From: Clostridium sp. UBA699 | Lineage (GTDB): Bacteria; Bacillota; Clostridia; Clostridiales; Clostridiaceae | DNA length: 64,000 nt | NCBI GenBank assembly: GCA_002298915.1 | Contig: DBML01000031.1 | Span: forward strand, 18,230-82,229 | Reading direction: 5' to 3' | Shown here: positions 25,660 through 34,502 of the stretch, piece by piece | Position numbering within the stretch: position 1 is the first letter of the stretch | Layout of the letters: the number at the start of each line of letters is the position of its first letter | Position numbers and translations under genes: made by a program | Notes under the pieces: generated by a model | The model's database searches: none | The model's input: the letters and a program-made list of their open reading frames with translations, nothing else | What the model was told of the DNA's origin: nothing

Positions 25660-26880
25660 TTAGTAAACGTTGAACTCCTTCGAAGTCCAGGCTTCGTTCA
25701 GGAAGTCCTTGGCAAGGTTTGTCCATGCGGCCAGTGACTTCTCGATCTTTTCGGAGGATGTGCAGTACGCCAGCCTGAAGTAGCCTGGGCAGCCGAAGGC
25801 CGAGCCCGGAACAATCAGCAGGTTGTGCTTCTTAGCCGCAGCTGCAAAAGCTACGTCGTCTGGTATGAGAGCTTTGACGAACAGGTAGAACGCCCCTTCA
25901 GGCTTAACGCAGCTGAAGCCTAGGCTCACCAGGTGGTTGTACAGGAGGTCCCTGTTCTTCTGGTACACATATGTGTCGACCTCTGAGTTGAGGCATTTTG
26001 CAATAACCCTCTGGAAAAGAGAAGGCGCGTTGACATAGCCTATCGTCCTTGTTGCGATGTTCAGGCCAAGAACCACGTCTTCGGCATCTTCCATCTTGCT
26101 TGAGAAGGCTACGTAGCCTATGCGCTCCCCAGGCAGCGAGAGGGACTTGCTGTAGGAATATACAATGAACGCGTTGTCGTAGTATTTGAGCATGTAAGGA
26201 ACCTTGACTCCATCGTATATGATCTCTCTGTAAGGCTCGTCTGACACGATGAATATGCAGGTCTTGAACTCAACCGACTTCCTCTTGAGGAGTTCGGCTA
26301 TCGCCTTGATTGTTTCTTCTTTATATACAACTCCCGTAGGGTTGTTAGGATTGTTTATTATAATAGCCTTTGTCTTAGGGGTTATGGCTGCTTCTATCGC
26401 AGCGAGGTCAGGCATGAAGGTTCCTGTATGTGTAGGGACGATGACGAGCTTTCCTCCGAATGCTTCAACATAGTTCCTGTATTCGCCGAAATAAGGAGAT
26501 AGAGTTATGACTTCGTCATCAGGGTTGAGTATAGTCTTGAATACTATCGAAAGTCCGCCAGCGGCTCCGACAGTCATACAGATGTTCTTGAAGGTAAGGT
26601 CAAGGCCATGCCTTTCGTTGATGTCATTCGCTATGGCTTCCCTTACATCCTCGTACCCTGAGTTGTTCATGTAGCCGTGGATGAGGTTAGGGCTTTCGGT
26701 ATCAAGGATCTCTTTGATCGCGATCTTAATGCTCTCAGGAGGCTCCGCGTTAGGGTTCCCGATGCTGAAGTCAAAAACGTTGTCCGCACCGTAAATCGCT
26801 GAAAGCCTTTTGCCTTCTTCAAACATTTGTCTGATTACTGAACTCCCGCTTACAGCCGCTTTCATCTTTTCTGATATCAT
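25660..26880 (-). CDS. Class I pyridoxal-phosphate aminotransferase (AspB-like)
   Basis: A 406-residue fold-type I aminotransferase. Diagnostic motifs are FSIGNPNAEPP, NNPNNPTG, SDEPYREI and the PLP lysine in YSYSKSLSLPGERIGY. The substrate is probably aspartate, alanine or another common amino acid, but the motifs do not distinguish. The start ATG 26880 is preceded by GGAGGG. It is monocistronic with its own terminator and shares its upstream region with the divergent gene at 27044. Confidence 0.92.
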   Translation of the reverse strand: MISEKMKAAVSGSSVIRQMFEEGKRLSAIYGADNVFDFSIGNPNAEPPESIKIAIKEILDTESPNLIHGYMNNSGYEDVREAIANDINERHGLDLTFKNICMTVGAAGGLSIVFKTILNPDDEVITLSPYFGEYRNYVEAFGGKLVIVPTHTGTFMPDLAAIEAAITPKTKAIIINNPNNPTGVVYKEETIKAIAELLKRKSVEFKTCIFIVSDEPYREIIYDGVKVPYMLKYYDNAFIVYSYSKSLSLPGERIGYVAFSSKMEDAEDVVLGLNIATRTIGYVNAPSLFQRVIAKCLNSEVDTYVYQKNRDLLYNHLVSLGFSCVKPEGAFYLFVKALIPDDVAFAAAAKKHNLLIVPGSAFGCPGYFRLAYCTSSEKIEKSLAAWTNLAKDFLNEAWTSKEFNVY

Positions 26881-27043
26881 TGATATTATCCCTCCATTGT
26901 TTATTGAATTGACTTTATTATAACATACTATTTTCTTTAATCAAATTAATCGGAATTTTCCAAATATGTTCAGCAGTATACAGTGCGTGGCGATATTGGT
27001 GTATAATGGTTGTGCATACAATTGATACAAGGCAGGTGTTCCA

Positions 27044-28339
27044 ATGTTCAGCTTAAAGGAAGAAACAAAGACCGTCAAGGTCATACTGGCGGCGTGCAGC
27101 ATCTTGCTGTTCGCCATGATAATGATATCAATATTTCAATACGGAAACAGCACGCTGCTGGGGGATCTGAACCAGCCCAACAATGACGACGTTAAATACA
27201 TAAGGAGCGCATGGATCCTGGCTCAGACAGGTAATTACGTTTACCACCAGCCTCCGAACCCCACCGTGTTCATGATGCCGGGCGTCGCTTATACGCTGGC
27301 TTTCTTCATGAAGATATTCGGCGAAATGGGGGGGCTGACCGCCTTCAGGGTGGCTCAGGGCTTCGTACAGGTGCTGTCGCTGCTTCTCCTTTTCTTCACT
27401 GCGCGAAGGCTGTTCGGCAGCAAAGCCGCGGCGCTGGCGGTGGTTCTCGACACTGTATACATGCCCGAGATATGGGTTCCGAACCTCATCCTCACAGAAA
27501 CGCTCTTCAAGTTCCTGGTCCTTTGCCTAGTCTGCTTCTCGGTGTGGGCCCTTTCCGAAGGCCGGCTGAAGCTGTACATAGCCGGAGGTGTGTTCCTGGG
27601 GCTTGCGGCTCTGTTCAGGCCCACGATAGCCACTTACCCGCTGCTCATACTTTTCATGTGGATCATAATGAAGGTGAAGTTCAAGGATGCTGTTAGGTAC
27701 ACCGCTGTGGTGACGATAACCTTCTGCCTTTTGCTTAGCCCCTGGTGGATAAGGAACTACAACCTATTCCACAGGTTCATACCTCTGACCATGGCAACAG
27801 GCAATCCCATGCTTCAGGGAACCTTCATAAACTACGACCAGAGCACCATGGCTACCGACGGGCTTGACTACTCGTACTACAAGTCGAACGTCATGAAGCT
27901 TTCGGAGCTCGAGAGAAACGAGCTTGAGATAGCCGTCTCAAAGTACAGGCTGGAAAGCCTTTTCCCGAAGCAGCCGCTTGAATTCATAAGGTGGTACACT
28001 GTCGGCAAGGCGAGGCTGCAGATCAACGAGCCTTTCTACTGGAAGCAGATGTTCCTGGTCCCGCCTGTCAAGGAGAAGAGCTACCATCAGGCGCTGCTCT
28101 GGTTGGCCGTCTTGGGAGCCGGCGTTTTCATGTTCGACAGAAGAAAAAATGTGGTCGGTTACCTGCCGATAATTGCAGCAGTGTATTTCGTGGCTGTCTA
28201 TCTTCCGTTCTTCACAATGAGCAGGTATTTCTTCCCGGCTATGCCGTACGTCATAATGCTGGCGGCATACTTCTGCATCAAGGCCTTCGAGCTAGTGAGG
28301 CGGAAAACTGCTGAGGTTCTGGCAAAATCAAGTCCGTAA
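27044..28339 (+). CDS. GT39/ArnT-like glycosyltransferase membrane protein
   Basis: A 431-residue polytopic membrane protein. After a first transmembrane segment, an acidic NNDDVKY loop near residue 51 matches the catalytic acidic pair of GT-C fold glycosyltransferases (PMT/ArnT/GT39), which use polyprenyl-phosphate sugars. About ten further hydrophobic segments follow, ending in a basic C-terminus. The acceptor cannot be told. A TATAAT-type box lies about 40 bases upstream. It is followed by a terminator shared with the convergent Mo-hydroxylase operon. Confidence 0.82.
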   Translation: MFSLKEETKTVKVILAACSILLFAMIMISIFQYGNSTLLGDLNQPNNDDVKYIRSAWILAQTGNYVYHQPPNPTVFMMPGVAYTLAFFMKIFGEMGGLTAFRVAQGFVQVLSLLLLFFTARRLFGSKAAALAVVLDTVYMPEIWVPNLILTETLFKFLVLCLVCFSVWALSEGRLKLYIAGGVFLGLAALFRPTIATYPLLILFMWIIMKVKFKDAVRYTAVVTITFCLLLSPWWIRNYNLFHRFIPLTMATGNPMLQGTFINYDQSTMATDGLDYSYYKSNVMKLSELERNELEIAVSKYRLESLFPKQPLEFIRWYTVGKARLQINEPFYWKQMFLVPPVKEKSYHQALLWLAVLGAGVFMFDRRKNVVGYLPIIAAVYFVAVYLPFFTMSRYFFPAMPYVIMLAAYFCIKAFELVRRKTAEVLAKSSP

Positions 28340-28348
28340 ACTTAAAAG

Positions 28349-28390
28349 AAAACCACTGTGCCGCTTGAAGCTGAGCAGCACAGTGGTTTT
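28349..28390. terminator. Bidirectional terminator
   Basis: 13-bp stem AAAACCACTGTGC / GCACAGTGGTTTT with a 16-base loop; T-run on the + strand and TTTTCTTTTAAG on the minus strand. Confidence 0.9.
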
Positions 28391-28404
28391 TTTAACTCAT
28401 CAAC

Positions 28405-30681
28405 TTATCTTTTCATCCCCATGAACACCTTCTCAGGAGTTATAGGAAGGGCTGAGATCCAGACCCCGGTAGCGTTGTATACGGCATGCGCAATTGCAGG
28501 AGAAGGAGTGTTTATGACCACTTCGCCTATGGATTTTGCTCCGAAAGGACCGGTAGGCTCGTAGCTTTCCTCGAATGCGACCCTGACGCTCCTTATGTCC
28601 TTCCTTGAAGGGATCTTGTACTGCATGAAGGTGTTCGTCTGAAGCCTCCCCTTGTAGTCGTAGCGAACATCCTCGTACATGGCCATGCCAATGCCCTGGA
28701 CGATTCCTCCCTCGACCTGTATCCTTGCCAGGTTGGAGTTGATTATTGTCCCGCAGTCCGCCACGGCTACGTAGTCGACCAGGTCGAATTTTCCGGTGGC
28801 CAGGTCGACCTCCACCTCGGCAAAGCCTGCTATGAAAGGAGGAGGGGAAACCGGGCTTCCGTAGGTCGCATAGCCGGTCAGTTGCTTCTTCGTCGGGCCT
28901 AGAACCGCCTTGACTGCAATGTTCTTGACGCTGATGTTCAAATCCTTGTTCAGGACCTTGACCCTGTCGCCTAGGAACTCCAGGTTCTCGACAGGCACGT
29001 CGAGGTGCTTCGACGCGCTTTCCATTATCCTGTTCCTGAGCTCGGTTGCGGCCATCACAACAGCCATGCCTGTGACGTAGGTCCCGCTGGATGCGTAGGA
29101 GCCCGGATCGAAAGGACAGGTGTCGGTGTCCGCTGAAACCACAGTCATGCTGTCCATGCCCGTTTCGAGGACCTCGGCGGCCATCTGAGCCATTATGGTG
29201 TCCCCTCCGGTGCCATTGTCGGTCGAACCGATGAGGACCGTGTAGTTCCCGTCGTCGTTCAGCCTGACCTCTGCAGAGGCGGTGTCAATCTTCTCTATTC
29301 CGGAACCCTGCATCGTCACGGCCATGCCTACTGCCCTAACCTTGCCGTTGCCCAGGTCAGTCCTAGGGAACTTGCCGTCCCAGCCTATCATCTTCTTTCC
29401 TTTCTCTATGCACTGGTGCAGCGCCGTGCTTCCGAGCATCTGGTCGTAGTGGTAGAGCGAGTTCTCGCCTTCCTTGATTATGTTTTTAAGCCTTATCTCC
29501 GTAGGGTCCATTCCCAGCTTTTCGGCCAGCTTGTTTATGGTGCTCTCCACTGCGAAGGTTCCCTGGGTAGCGCCGTAGCCCCTGAACGCTCCGCCGGACG
29601 GCTTGTTCGTATACACAACGTTTCCTGTGAACCTTATTGCTTTAGTCTTGTTGTAGAGAGGCAGGGTCTTGCTGGCGACGAGGCCGAAGGTGGTCGAGGC
29701 GTGCTCGCCGTAAGCCCCGGTGTCGGACAGCCCATTGATGTCTATGACCTTTATGAAGCCTTCCTTGTCCGCACCCATCCTGACCTTGACCCTCATGCCG
29801 TGCCTGCTGGTCGAGGAGGTGAAGGTTTCTGTCCTGTCGTAGACTATCTTTGACGGCTTGCCTGTCTTCATTGTGACGATCGCGGAGAATATCTCTGTGC
29901 AGCCGGTCTGTTTTGCGCCGAAGCCTCCGCCTATCCTAGGCTTTATTACCCTTACCATGCTCGAAGGCATCTTCAGGGCCCTTGCCACAGTCCTCTTGAC
30001 GTGGAAAGGCACCTGGGTCGAGCATATCACGACGAGCCTTCCGGCATGGTCGAGGTAGCTGTAGGAGCGGTGAGTCTCCATCATCGCCTGCGCCGTCGCC
30101 TGGGTGTAGTATGTGCCCTCGACTACGACGTCGCACTTTCCGAACTCCTCCTCGAGGTTTCCGGCCTCCACATGGTGCTTGGCCACGATGTTCCTGTCCT
30201 TCTCCATGCCGATGTCGAAGTTGCAGTGAAGGTCGTCCTCGGGGTGGACAACGATGCCGCTTTCGGCAGCCTTCTCGAAATCGAGGACGGGCTCGAAAAC
30301 CTCGTACTCCACCTTGATCAGCTTCAGGGCATGCAGAGCTGTATTCTCATCGACAGCGGCGACTATAGCAACTTCGTCTCCTGCGTACCTCACTATCTGG
30401 TCGAGTATCAGCCTGTCGTAAGGGGAGGGCTCAGGGTAGGACTGGCCCGCAAGGGTGAACCTTGCGTCCGGCACGTCCTTGTAGGTAAGGACGCACTCCA
30501 CTCCCTCGAGCTGCTCCGCCCTGGATACGTCTATGGAGGTTATCTTCGCGAAGGCGTGAGGGCTCCTGAGTATCTTTATTACGAGGGCGTCGCTTACTGA
30601 AAAATCCTCGGTGTATACAGGCTTTCCAGTGGTTATCGCCATGCCGTCTATCTTCGGTATCGCTTTGCCTATGATCTTCAT
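28405..30681 (-). CDS. Molybdenum hydroxylase, molybdopterin-binding large subunit (xanthine dehydrogenase family)
   Basis: A 758-residue catalytic subunit of the xanthine dehydrogenase family. Visible landmarks are GKPVYTEDF near the N-terminus, GGGFGAKQ (residues ~258), GGAFRGYGATQ with the substrate-site Arg, and the conserved catalytic Glu in AKSIGEVV near the C-terminus. With the FeS and FAD subunits upstream it forms a three-subunit hydroxylase that oxidises a purine or other N-heterocycle. The YqeB/YqeC genes in the operon suggest a selenium-dependent hydroxylase. The substrate is not determined by sequence alone. Confidence 0.92.
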   Translation of the reverse strand: MKIIGKAIPKIDGMAITTGKPVYTEDFSVSDALVIKILRSPHAFAKITSIDVSRAEQLEGVECVLTYKDVPDARFTLAGQSYPEPSPYDRLILDQIVRYAGDEVAIVAAVDENTALHALKLIKVEYEVFEPVLDFEKAAESGIVVHPEDDLHCNFDIGMEKDRNIVAKHHVEAGNLEEEFGKCDVVVEGTYYTQATAQAMMETHRSYSYLDHAGRLVVICSTQVPFHVKRTVARALKMPSSMVRVIKPRIGGGFGAKQTGCTEIFSAIVTMKTGKPSKIVYDRTETFTSSTSRHGMRVKVRMGADKEGFIKVIDINGLSDTGAYGEHASTTFGLVASKTLPLYNKTKAIRFTGNVVYTNKPSGGAFRGYGATQGTFAVESTINKLAEKLGMDPTEIRLKNIIKEGENSLYHYDQMLGSTALHQCIEKGKKMIGWDGKFPRTDLGNGKVRAVGMAVTMQGSGIEKIDTASAEVRLNDDGNYTVLIGSTDNGTGGDTIMAQMAAEVLETGMDSMTVVSADTDTCPFDPGSYASSGTYVTGMAVVMAATELRNRIMESASKHLDVPVENLEFLGDRVKVLNKDLNISVKNIAVKAVLGPTKKQLTGYATYGSPVSPPPFIAGFAEVEVDLATGKFDLVDYVAVADCGTIINSNLARIQVEGGIVQGIGMAMYEDVRYDYKGRLQTNTFMQYKIPSRKDIRSVRVAFEESYEPTGPFGAKSIGEVVINTPSPAIAHAVYNATGVWISALPITPEKVFMGMKR

Positions 30682-30682
30682 C

Positions 30683-31132
30683 CTATTCCACCCCCATGTA
30701 TTTCTTTACCGCCCTGAGCTGGCCAATGTAGCCCGTGCACCTGCACAGGTTGCCGGTCAGGTAGTGGATGATATCTTCCTCTGTCGGGTTCAAGAGCTCG
30801 TTCTTCATCGCTAGGACGGTCATTATGAAACCAGGGCTGCAGAACCCGCACTGGTCCGCGCCGCCATCGACGAGGATCCTTGCGAACTCCTCCGCCTGTG
30901 GCTGCACGCCTTCGATCGTTGTTATGCTTTTCCCGTCAGCCTTCACTGCGAGCAGGGAGCAGGAGAGCACAGGCTTCCCGTCTATCCACACCGTGCAGAG
31001 GCCGCAGTTTGATGTGTTGCAGGCCTTCCTTATGCTCAGCATGCCGTTGCTCCTGAGCGTGTCCGCCAGGAACTCGTTGTTCTCTATCTCGAATGATTTT
31101 TTCTTGCCGTTCAGCGTAACGTTTATCTGCAT
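30683..31132 (-). CDS. Molybdenum hydroxylase, [2Fe-2S] small subunit
   Basis: A 149-residue electron-transfer subunit with two [2Fe-2S] sites: a plant-ferredoxin-type site (ACNTSNCGLC with a later LSC) and the C-terminal four-helix site (QCGFCSPG and CRCTGY). All eight Cys are present. ATG 31132 follows AAAGGAGG and overlaps the end of the FAD subunit gene by ten bases; a longer frame to 31174 lies inside that gene and is rejected. The stop is one base from the large-subunit start. Confidence 0.95.
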   Translation of the reverse strand: MQINVTLNGKKKSFEIENNEFLADTLRSNGMLSIRKACNTSNCGLCTVWIDGKPVLSCSLLAVKADGKSITTIEGVQPQAEEFARILVDGGADQCGFCSPGFIMTVLAMKNELLNPTEEDIIHYLTGNLCRCTGYIGQLRAVKKYMGVE

Positions 31133-31932
31133 TCCAATACCTCCTTTACAGCCCTTTCCACGAGGACGCCGCACAGCTGCTTCCTGTACTCCGCGGTGCC
31201 CCTCATGTTCGTTCCGAAGTTAAGCTCCTCCTGGGCAAGCCTCGCAGCCTCGGCTATGAGCGATCCGTCCTTTGAGCTTTCAAGGCCCTTCCCGCTGATG
31301 AACGCGGATGCCTTCTCTGCTATCCTTGCCGTTGTCGGCCTTGCGCCGACCACTATCCTGAAATCGTCGCCCAGCCTCGATACCGATACGTTGAGTATTG
31401 AGTAGTCGCAGGAGGCGTTCCTGAAGTTCTTGTAGACAGCCTTCCTGGCGTCGGCTTTGAGGAATATCCTGACCAGGATGTCCTTCTCGTATGGCCTTGC
31501 CAGGAACTCCTTCAGAGGCATTCTGCCGCCCTTGAAGAGCTCGACCTCGCAGTCAAGCGCAAGCAGCGCCGTGAGAGGGTCTGAGAAGCCGTACTTTGAG
31601 AAGACGGAAGCTCCTGCGGTGACGATGCTCCTGAACTGGACGCCGATAAGGTCAGCAACGGCTGCTGCGACGGCTCCGTTGAAGTACTTGTTCAGCACGG
31701 TGCTGGTCTCCAGGTCCCTGAGCGTGGCATATGCGCCGATCTCGACGAAGCCCCCCTCCTCCCTGATGTAGTTCAGGTTCAGCTTCGACAGCTCTATTCC
31801 TGTAGCTATCTTTTTCGAGCCCATCCTCAGGAAGCCGCAGCCTCCCAGGATAGTGTTGTTTTTGCTTTTTATGAGAATTTCGTAAGCTTCATCCAATGTT
31901 GACGGCTGTACCAGATTCATCATTGTGAACAT
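31123..31932 (-). CDS. Molybdenum hydroxylase, FAD-binding subunit
   Basis: A 269-residue subunit of the CoxM/XdhB type. The FAD-pyrophosphate motif is seen as ILGGCGFLRMGSKK near residue 29 with TAGASVFSKYG near residue 105, and the C-terminal CO_deh_flav domain includes RPTTARI. It passes electrons from the FeS clusters to the acceptor. GGAGGG precedes the ATG. It overlaps the FeS gene, so translation is coupled. Confidence 0.9.
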   Translation of the reverse strand: MFTMMNLVQPSTLDEAYEILIKSKNNTILGGCGFLRMGSKKIATGIELSKLNLNYIREEGGFVEIGAYATLRDLETSTVLNKYFNGAVAAAVADLIGVQFRSIVTAGASVFSKYGFSDPLTALLALDCEVELFKGGRMPLKEFLARPYEKDILVRIFLKADARKAVYKNFRNASCDYSILNVSVSRLGDDFRIVVGARPTTARIAEKASAFISGKGLESSKDGSLIAEAARLAQEELNFGTNMRGTAEYRKQLCGVLVERAVKEVLECR

Positions 31933-31935
31933 GTT

Positions 31936-33315
31936 TTACCCTCCTTGATTTTGAAGATGGAGTATTGCTTCCAGTACCCCTCCTGCTATATTTCTTGCCT
32001 TCTCCGAGATCGAAAAGCAGTTCTGCCTTTCGCCTGTCCTCGGGTCTATGTCTGCTATCTTCATCCCTTTGAAGACCCTGGTGCCGTTCCTTATTATGCC
32101 CCTGAGCACTCCGTCGATGGTGGCTCGTGCAGGGCAGCCTTCCACCATGGCTATTATGTCGCCCTTGCGGACGGTGTCGCCGATCTCGGCTAAATTCTGG
32201 ATGGCCCCTTCGGCCGGGCTGTGGATCACCCTGTCCAGGTCATGTCCGGCTATCTCGCCGGGTATCCCGGTGTTGGGAAGCGCGCTGCCTTGGAAGATAA
32301 GCCTTCCCAGGCTGTGGCCCCTCATCGTCTCTATAACTGCGTCAACGTCGCTGCCTGCCGTGAAGCCGGGGCCGAGGCCGATGGTAATGGGAGCCATGGC
32401 CCTGGACGTGCCCAGGTTCTTCTTTGCGAGTATCGCGTCGACCACCGCCATGGGCTTGACAAGCTTTATGAGTTCGCCTTGTGGATCGACTGCAACAGGA
32501 ACCTCGCCGGCCGACCAGCAGCGGCCTATCTCCTCGGGCGTCCTTGCCAGCCTTGAGGTTATGCCGTCTACGGAGGCTGAGCCCTCGTAGACGGCCTCGC
32601 AGAAGGAGACTGCCCGCCTGATCGCGGTGGGGGCTTCTGTCTCGAGCACCAGCACCTTGTAGCCACAGCTGTGCAGCTTATGGATGGTGCCCGACGCTAT
32701 GTCGCCTCCTCCGCGGACGACCACGGTCTCCCTGCTTCGGCGGACATGAGCTGTCAGGGCCATGTATTCCTCTTGAGTGTCTATGTCGAAAAGCATGCTG
32801 GCCTCCCTTACCTCCACCTTGAGCACGCTGTCCGGGTGGGCTTTCAGGAGCTCCCTGCCTCCGGTGTCGCCTTCGAGCGCGAGGAGCTCGTCCCTGAACC
32901 TTGCAGGGAATATGACAGGCGAGCCTTTTCGCCCCTCGAACACGGGGACTACTATGCTGTCCGGGTTCGACCTGAAGCTATCCGCCAGGAGCCTTATGGT
33001 ATCCTCGTCCAGGAGGGGCTGGTCGCCGGCGAAGAACATGTAGCCTTCGCATTCCGGTGAATTCAGTATCCCCGCCTTTACCGACTCGCTCTGGCCTGCT
33101 TCGGCGCTGCCGTTGAATATCGTGCTTATGTGCTTCAGCCTTCCGCGCTCGAGCACTTCCTCGCTTCCAGAAACGAGGAAAACCCTTTCAAGGCCCGAGC
33201 CTGACACATGGTCAATGACGTGGTCTATCAGAGGTTTCCCTTCGTAGAGAAGCAGGAGCTTGTTCCTCCCCATCCTTCGGGAGAAGCCGGAGGCCATAAT
33301 TATTGCGTTTATCAT
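31936..33315 (-). CDS. MocA-like NTP transferase fused to YqeB (EF2563 family) molybdenum-hydroxylase maturation protein
   Basis: A 459-residue fusion. Residues 1-~190 are a MobA/MocA-like nucleotidyltransferase (IIMASGFSRRMGRNKLLL, AGDQPLLD), which in MocA makes molybdopterin cytosine dinucleotide. Residues ~195-459 match the EF2563/YqeB family (VVVRGGGDIASG, GLGPGFTAGSDVDAVIETMRGH, RVIHSPAEG). YqeB together with YqeC is a known marker of selenium-dependent molybdenum hydroxylases. The frame is continuous and the join is in a plausible linker (ALTAHVRRSRE). The SD GGGGAGG lies inside the end of yqeC. Confidence 0.88.
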   Translation of the reverse strand: MINAIIMASGFSRRMGRNKLLLLYEGKPLIDHVIDHVSGSGLERVFLVSGSEEVLERGRLKHISTIFNGSAEAGQSESVKAGILNSPECEGYMFFAGDQPLLDEDTIRLLADSFRSNPDSIVVPVFEGRKGSPVIFPARFRDELLALEGDTGGRELLKAHPDSVLKVEVREASMLFDIDTQEEYMALTAHVRRSRETVVVRGGGDIASGTIHKLHSCGYKVLVLETEAPTAIRRAVSFCEAVYEGSASVDGITSRLARTPEEIGRCWSAGEVPVAVDPQGELIKLVKPMAVVDAILAKKNLGTSRAMAPITIGLGPGFTAGSDVDAVIETMRGHSLGRLIFQGSALPNTGIPGEIAGHDLDRVIHSPAEGAIQNLAEIGDTVRKGDIIAMVEGCPARATIDGVLRGIIRNGTRVFKGMKIADIDPRTGERQNCFSISEKARNIAGGVLEAILHLQNQGG

Positions 33316-33317
33316 TA

Positions 33318-33908
33318 TTACCTCCCCGGGCGTATAAGGTAGACTATCCTTTCGCCTCTCGAATTTTTGAATAACCCGTTTTTGTGGTATACGAGCGAGA
33401 GGAGATGTTCCTCTGTGATCTTTTCGTTCAGCCTGGCGCCTGTGAGCTTCATGAACTCCTCCAGCCTGTGGACGTTTTCAGCGTCTGCTGTGAGGCCGAG
33501 GGCGTTCAGGTTGAGCACGCCTACGGTGTGGGTCGTGCTTTGGCAGACAACCGGTTCGTTTTCGCCCCAGCCCTTGACGAGCTTGCGCCTTGCGCCGTCG
33601 CTCTCGACCAGGACGTAGTCGAAGAAAGGCGCCAGGCTGTCTACCTCCGCCGGCTCCAGCCCCAGCAGCTTGCCATCTTCGCCGACAGCTCTCCCGTAAA
33701 CGTATATCCCGCGGGAGGGTGTTCCGCTGTACCTTTCGAAATCCGAGCTGCCCACAGCCAGGTAGTCGTACTGGTCTGGGTCGGGGACGTATATCTTCGT
33801 TGTGGTTGTGACAAGCACCTTGGCGGTACTTCCGAGAAGCCTTGCCAGGGAAAACATGAGTGTAGTTTTCCCGCCAGCGCCTACTATTGAAACTATGCAT
33901 TTTTTCAT
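33318..33908 (-). CDS. yqeC: YqeC, selenium-dependent molybdenum hydroxylase maturation protein
   Basis: A 196-residue P-loop protein: VGAGGKTTLMF near residue 10, LVTTTTKIY near residue 33 and VESDGARRK. These are the YqeC family signatures; YqeC proteins act in preparing the selenium-containing cofactor of Mo hydroxylases. ATG 33908 is chosen because AAGGAAG lies before it; the frame extends to 33947 without a ribosome binding site. It is the first gene of the five-gene hydroxylase operon. No selD is in the window. Confidence 0.88.
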   Translation of the reverse strand: MKKCIVSIVGAGGKTTLMFSLARLLGSTAKVLVTTTTKIYVPDPDQYDYLAVGSSDFERYSGTPSRGIYVYGRAVGEDGKLLGLEPAEVDSLAPFFDYVLVESDGARRKLVKGWGENEPVVCQSTTHTVGVLNLNALGLTADAENVHRLEEFMKLTGARLNEKITEEHLLSLVYHKNGLFKNSRGERIVYLIRPGR

Positions 33909-33967
33909 AGAAAAACTTCCTTGCTTGTTTTTAAGTACATTATACAATACCCAAATAGTTAGGGGAA

Positions 33968-34018
33968 GGGGACGGTTAACAACTGTTTGCTGAAAGCAAA
34001 CAATTGTTAACCGTCCCC
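33968..34018. repeat. Dispersed palindromic repeat, copy A
   Basis: Arms GGGGACGGTTAACAA (33968-33982) and TTGTTAACCGTCCCC (34004-34018) are perfectly complementary; an inner stem GTTTGCT/AGCAAAC continues it around a GAA loop. The same unit recurs at 55040, 56479 and 63972 and partially at 55011. It separates divergent genes. Confidence 0.9.
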
Positions 34019-34051
34019 CTTTTAGCTATAATAGTCCTGGGAGGGGATAGC

Positions 34052-34429
34052 ATGGAATTGAAGATCAAGCTTCTAGAGGGAACATACGGGGTCTGCAGGC
34101 TGGGCAGCGACGAGCCGGTACCGGCCTGGGCGAGCGGGGGAGGCTTCCTTTCGGTCGCTAGGACCGAGGACGAGCTGTCGCTGGTATGTCTCCAGGAAAG
34201 AATTCCTGAGGGGACAATCTGCGAAAGGGATTGGAGGATACTTAAGGTCCTTGGGCCCCTTGATTTCTCGCTGGTCGGGATACTGGCCTCCATCAGCGCG
34301 GCGCTAGCCAAGGCAGGCGTGAGCATATTCGCTGTATCGACCTACGACACGGACTACATACTCGTAAGGGAGAAGGACATTGAAAAGGCGGTGGATGCCC
34401 TAAAAGGGGAAGGGTGCACTGTTGTATAG
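34052..34429 (+). CDS. ACT-domain protein
   Basis: A 125-residue protein with two ACT-like halves. The second (LDFSLVGILASISAALAKAGVSIFAVSTYDTDYILV) is the typical ACT pattern, as in the small amino-acid-binding regulators resembling the lysine-binding/CASTOR fold. The ligand is unknown. ATG 34052 follows GGGAGGGG; the frame upstream runs into the palindromic repeat at 33968. Confidence 0.82.
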   Translation: MELKIKLLEGTYGVCRLGSDEPVPAWASGGGFLSVARTEDELSLVCLQERIPEGTICERDWRILKVLGPLDFSLVGILASISAALAKAGVSIFAVSTYDTDYILVREKDIEKAVDALKGEGCTVV

Positions 34430-34440
34430 CAAAAAACAAG

Positions 34441-34483
34441 CAATGGCAGTTCGAACCTACCGAATGGGTTCGAACTGCCATTG
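34441..34483. repeat. 17-bp inverted repeat with GTTCGAAC core
   Basis: Arms 34441-34457 and 34467-34483 are perfectly complementary around a 9-base loop, the same loop length as the element at 12559. It lies between convergent genes and may act as a terminator, though the first T-run is 10 bases or more away. Confidence 0.75.
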
Positions 34484-34502
34484 ATGTTTATTCAAGGTTT
34501 TT

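Noticed and set aside
28405..33908. Selenocysteine (TGA) in the molybdenum hydroxylase subunits
   Set aside because: All frames are open without internal TGA; selenium in this enzyme class is a cofactor atom, not selenocysteine.
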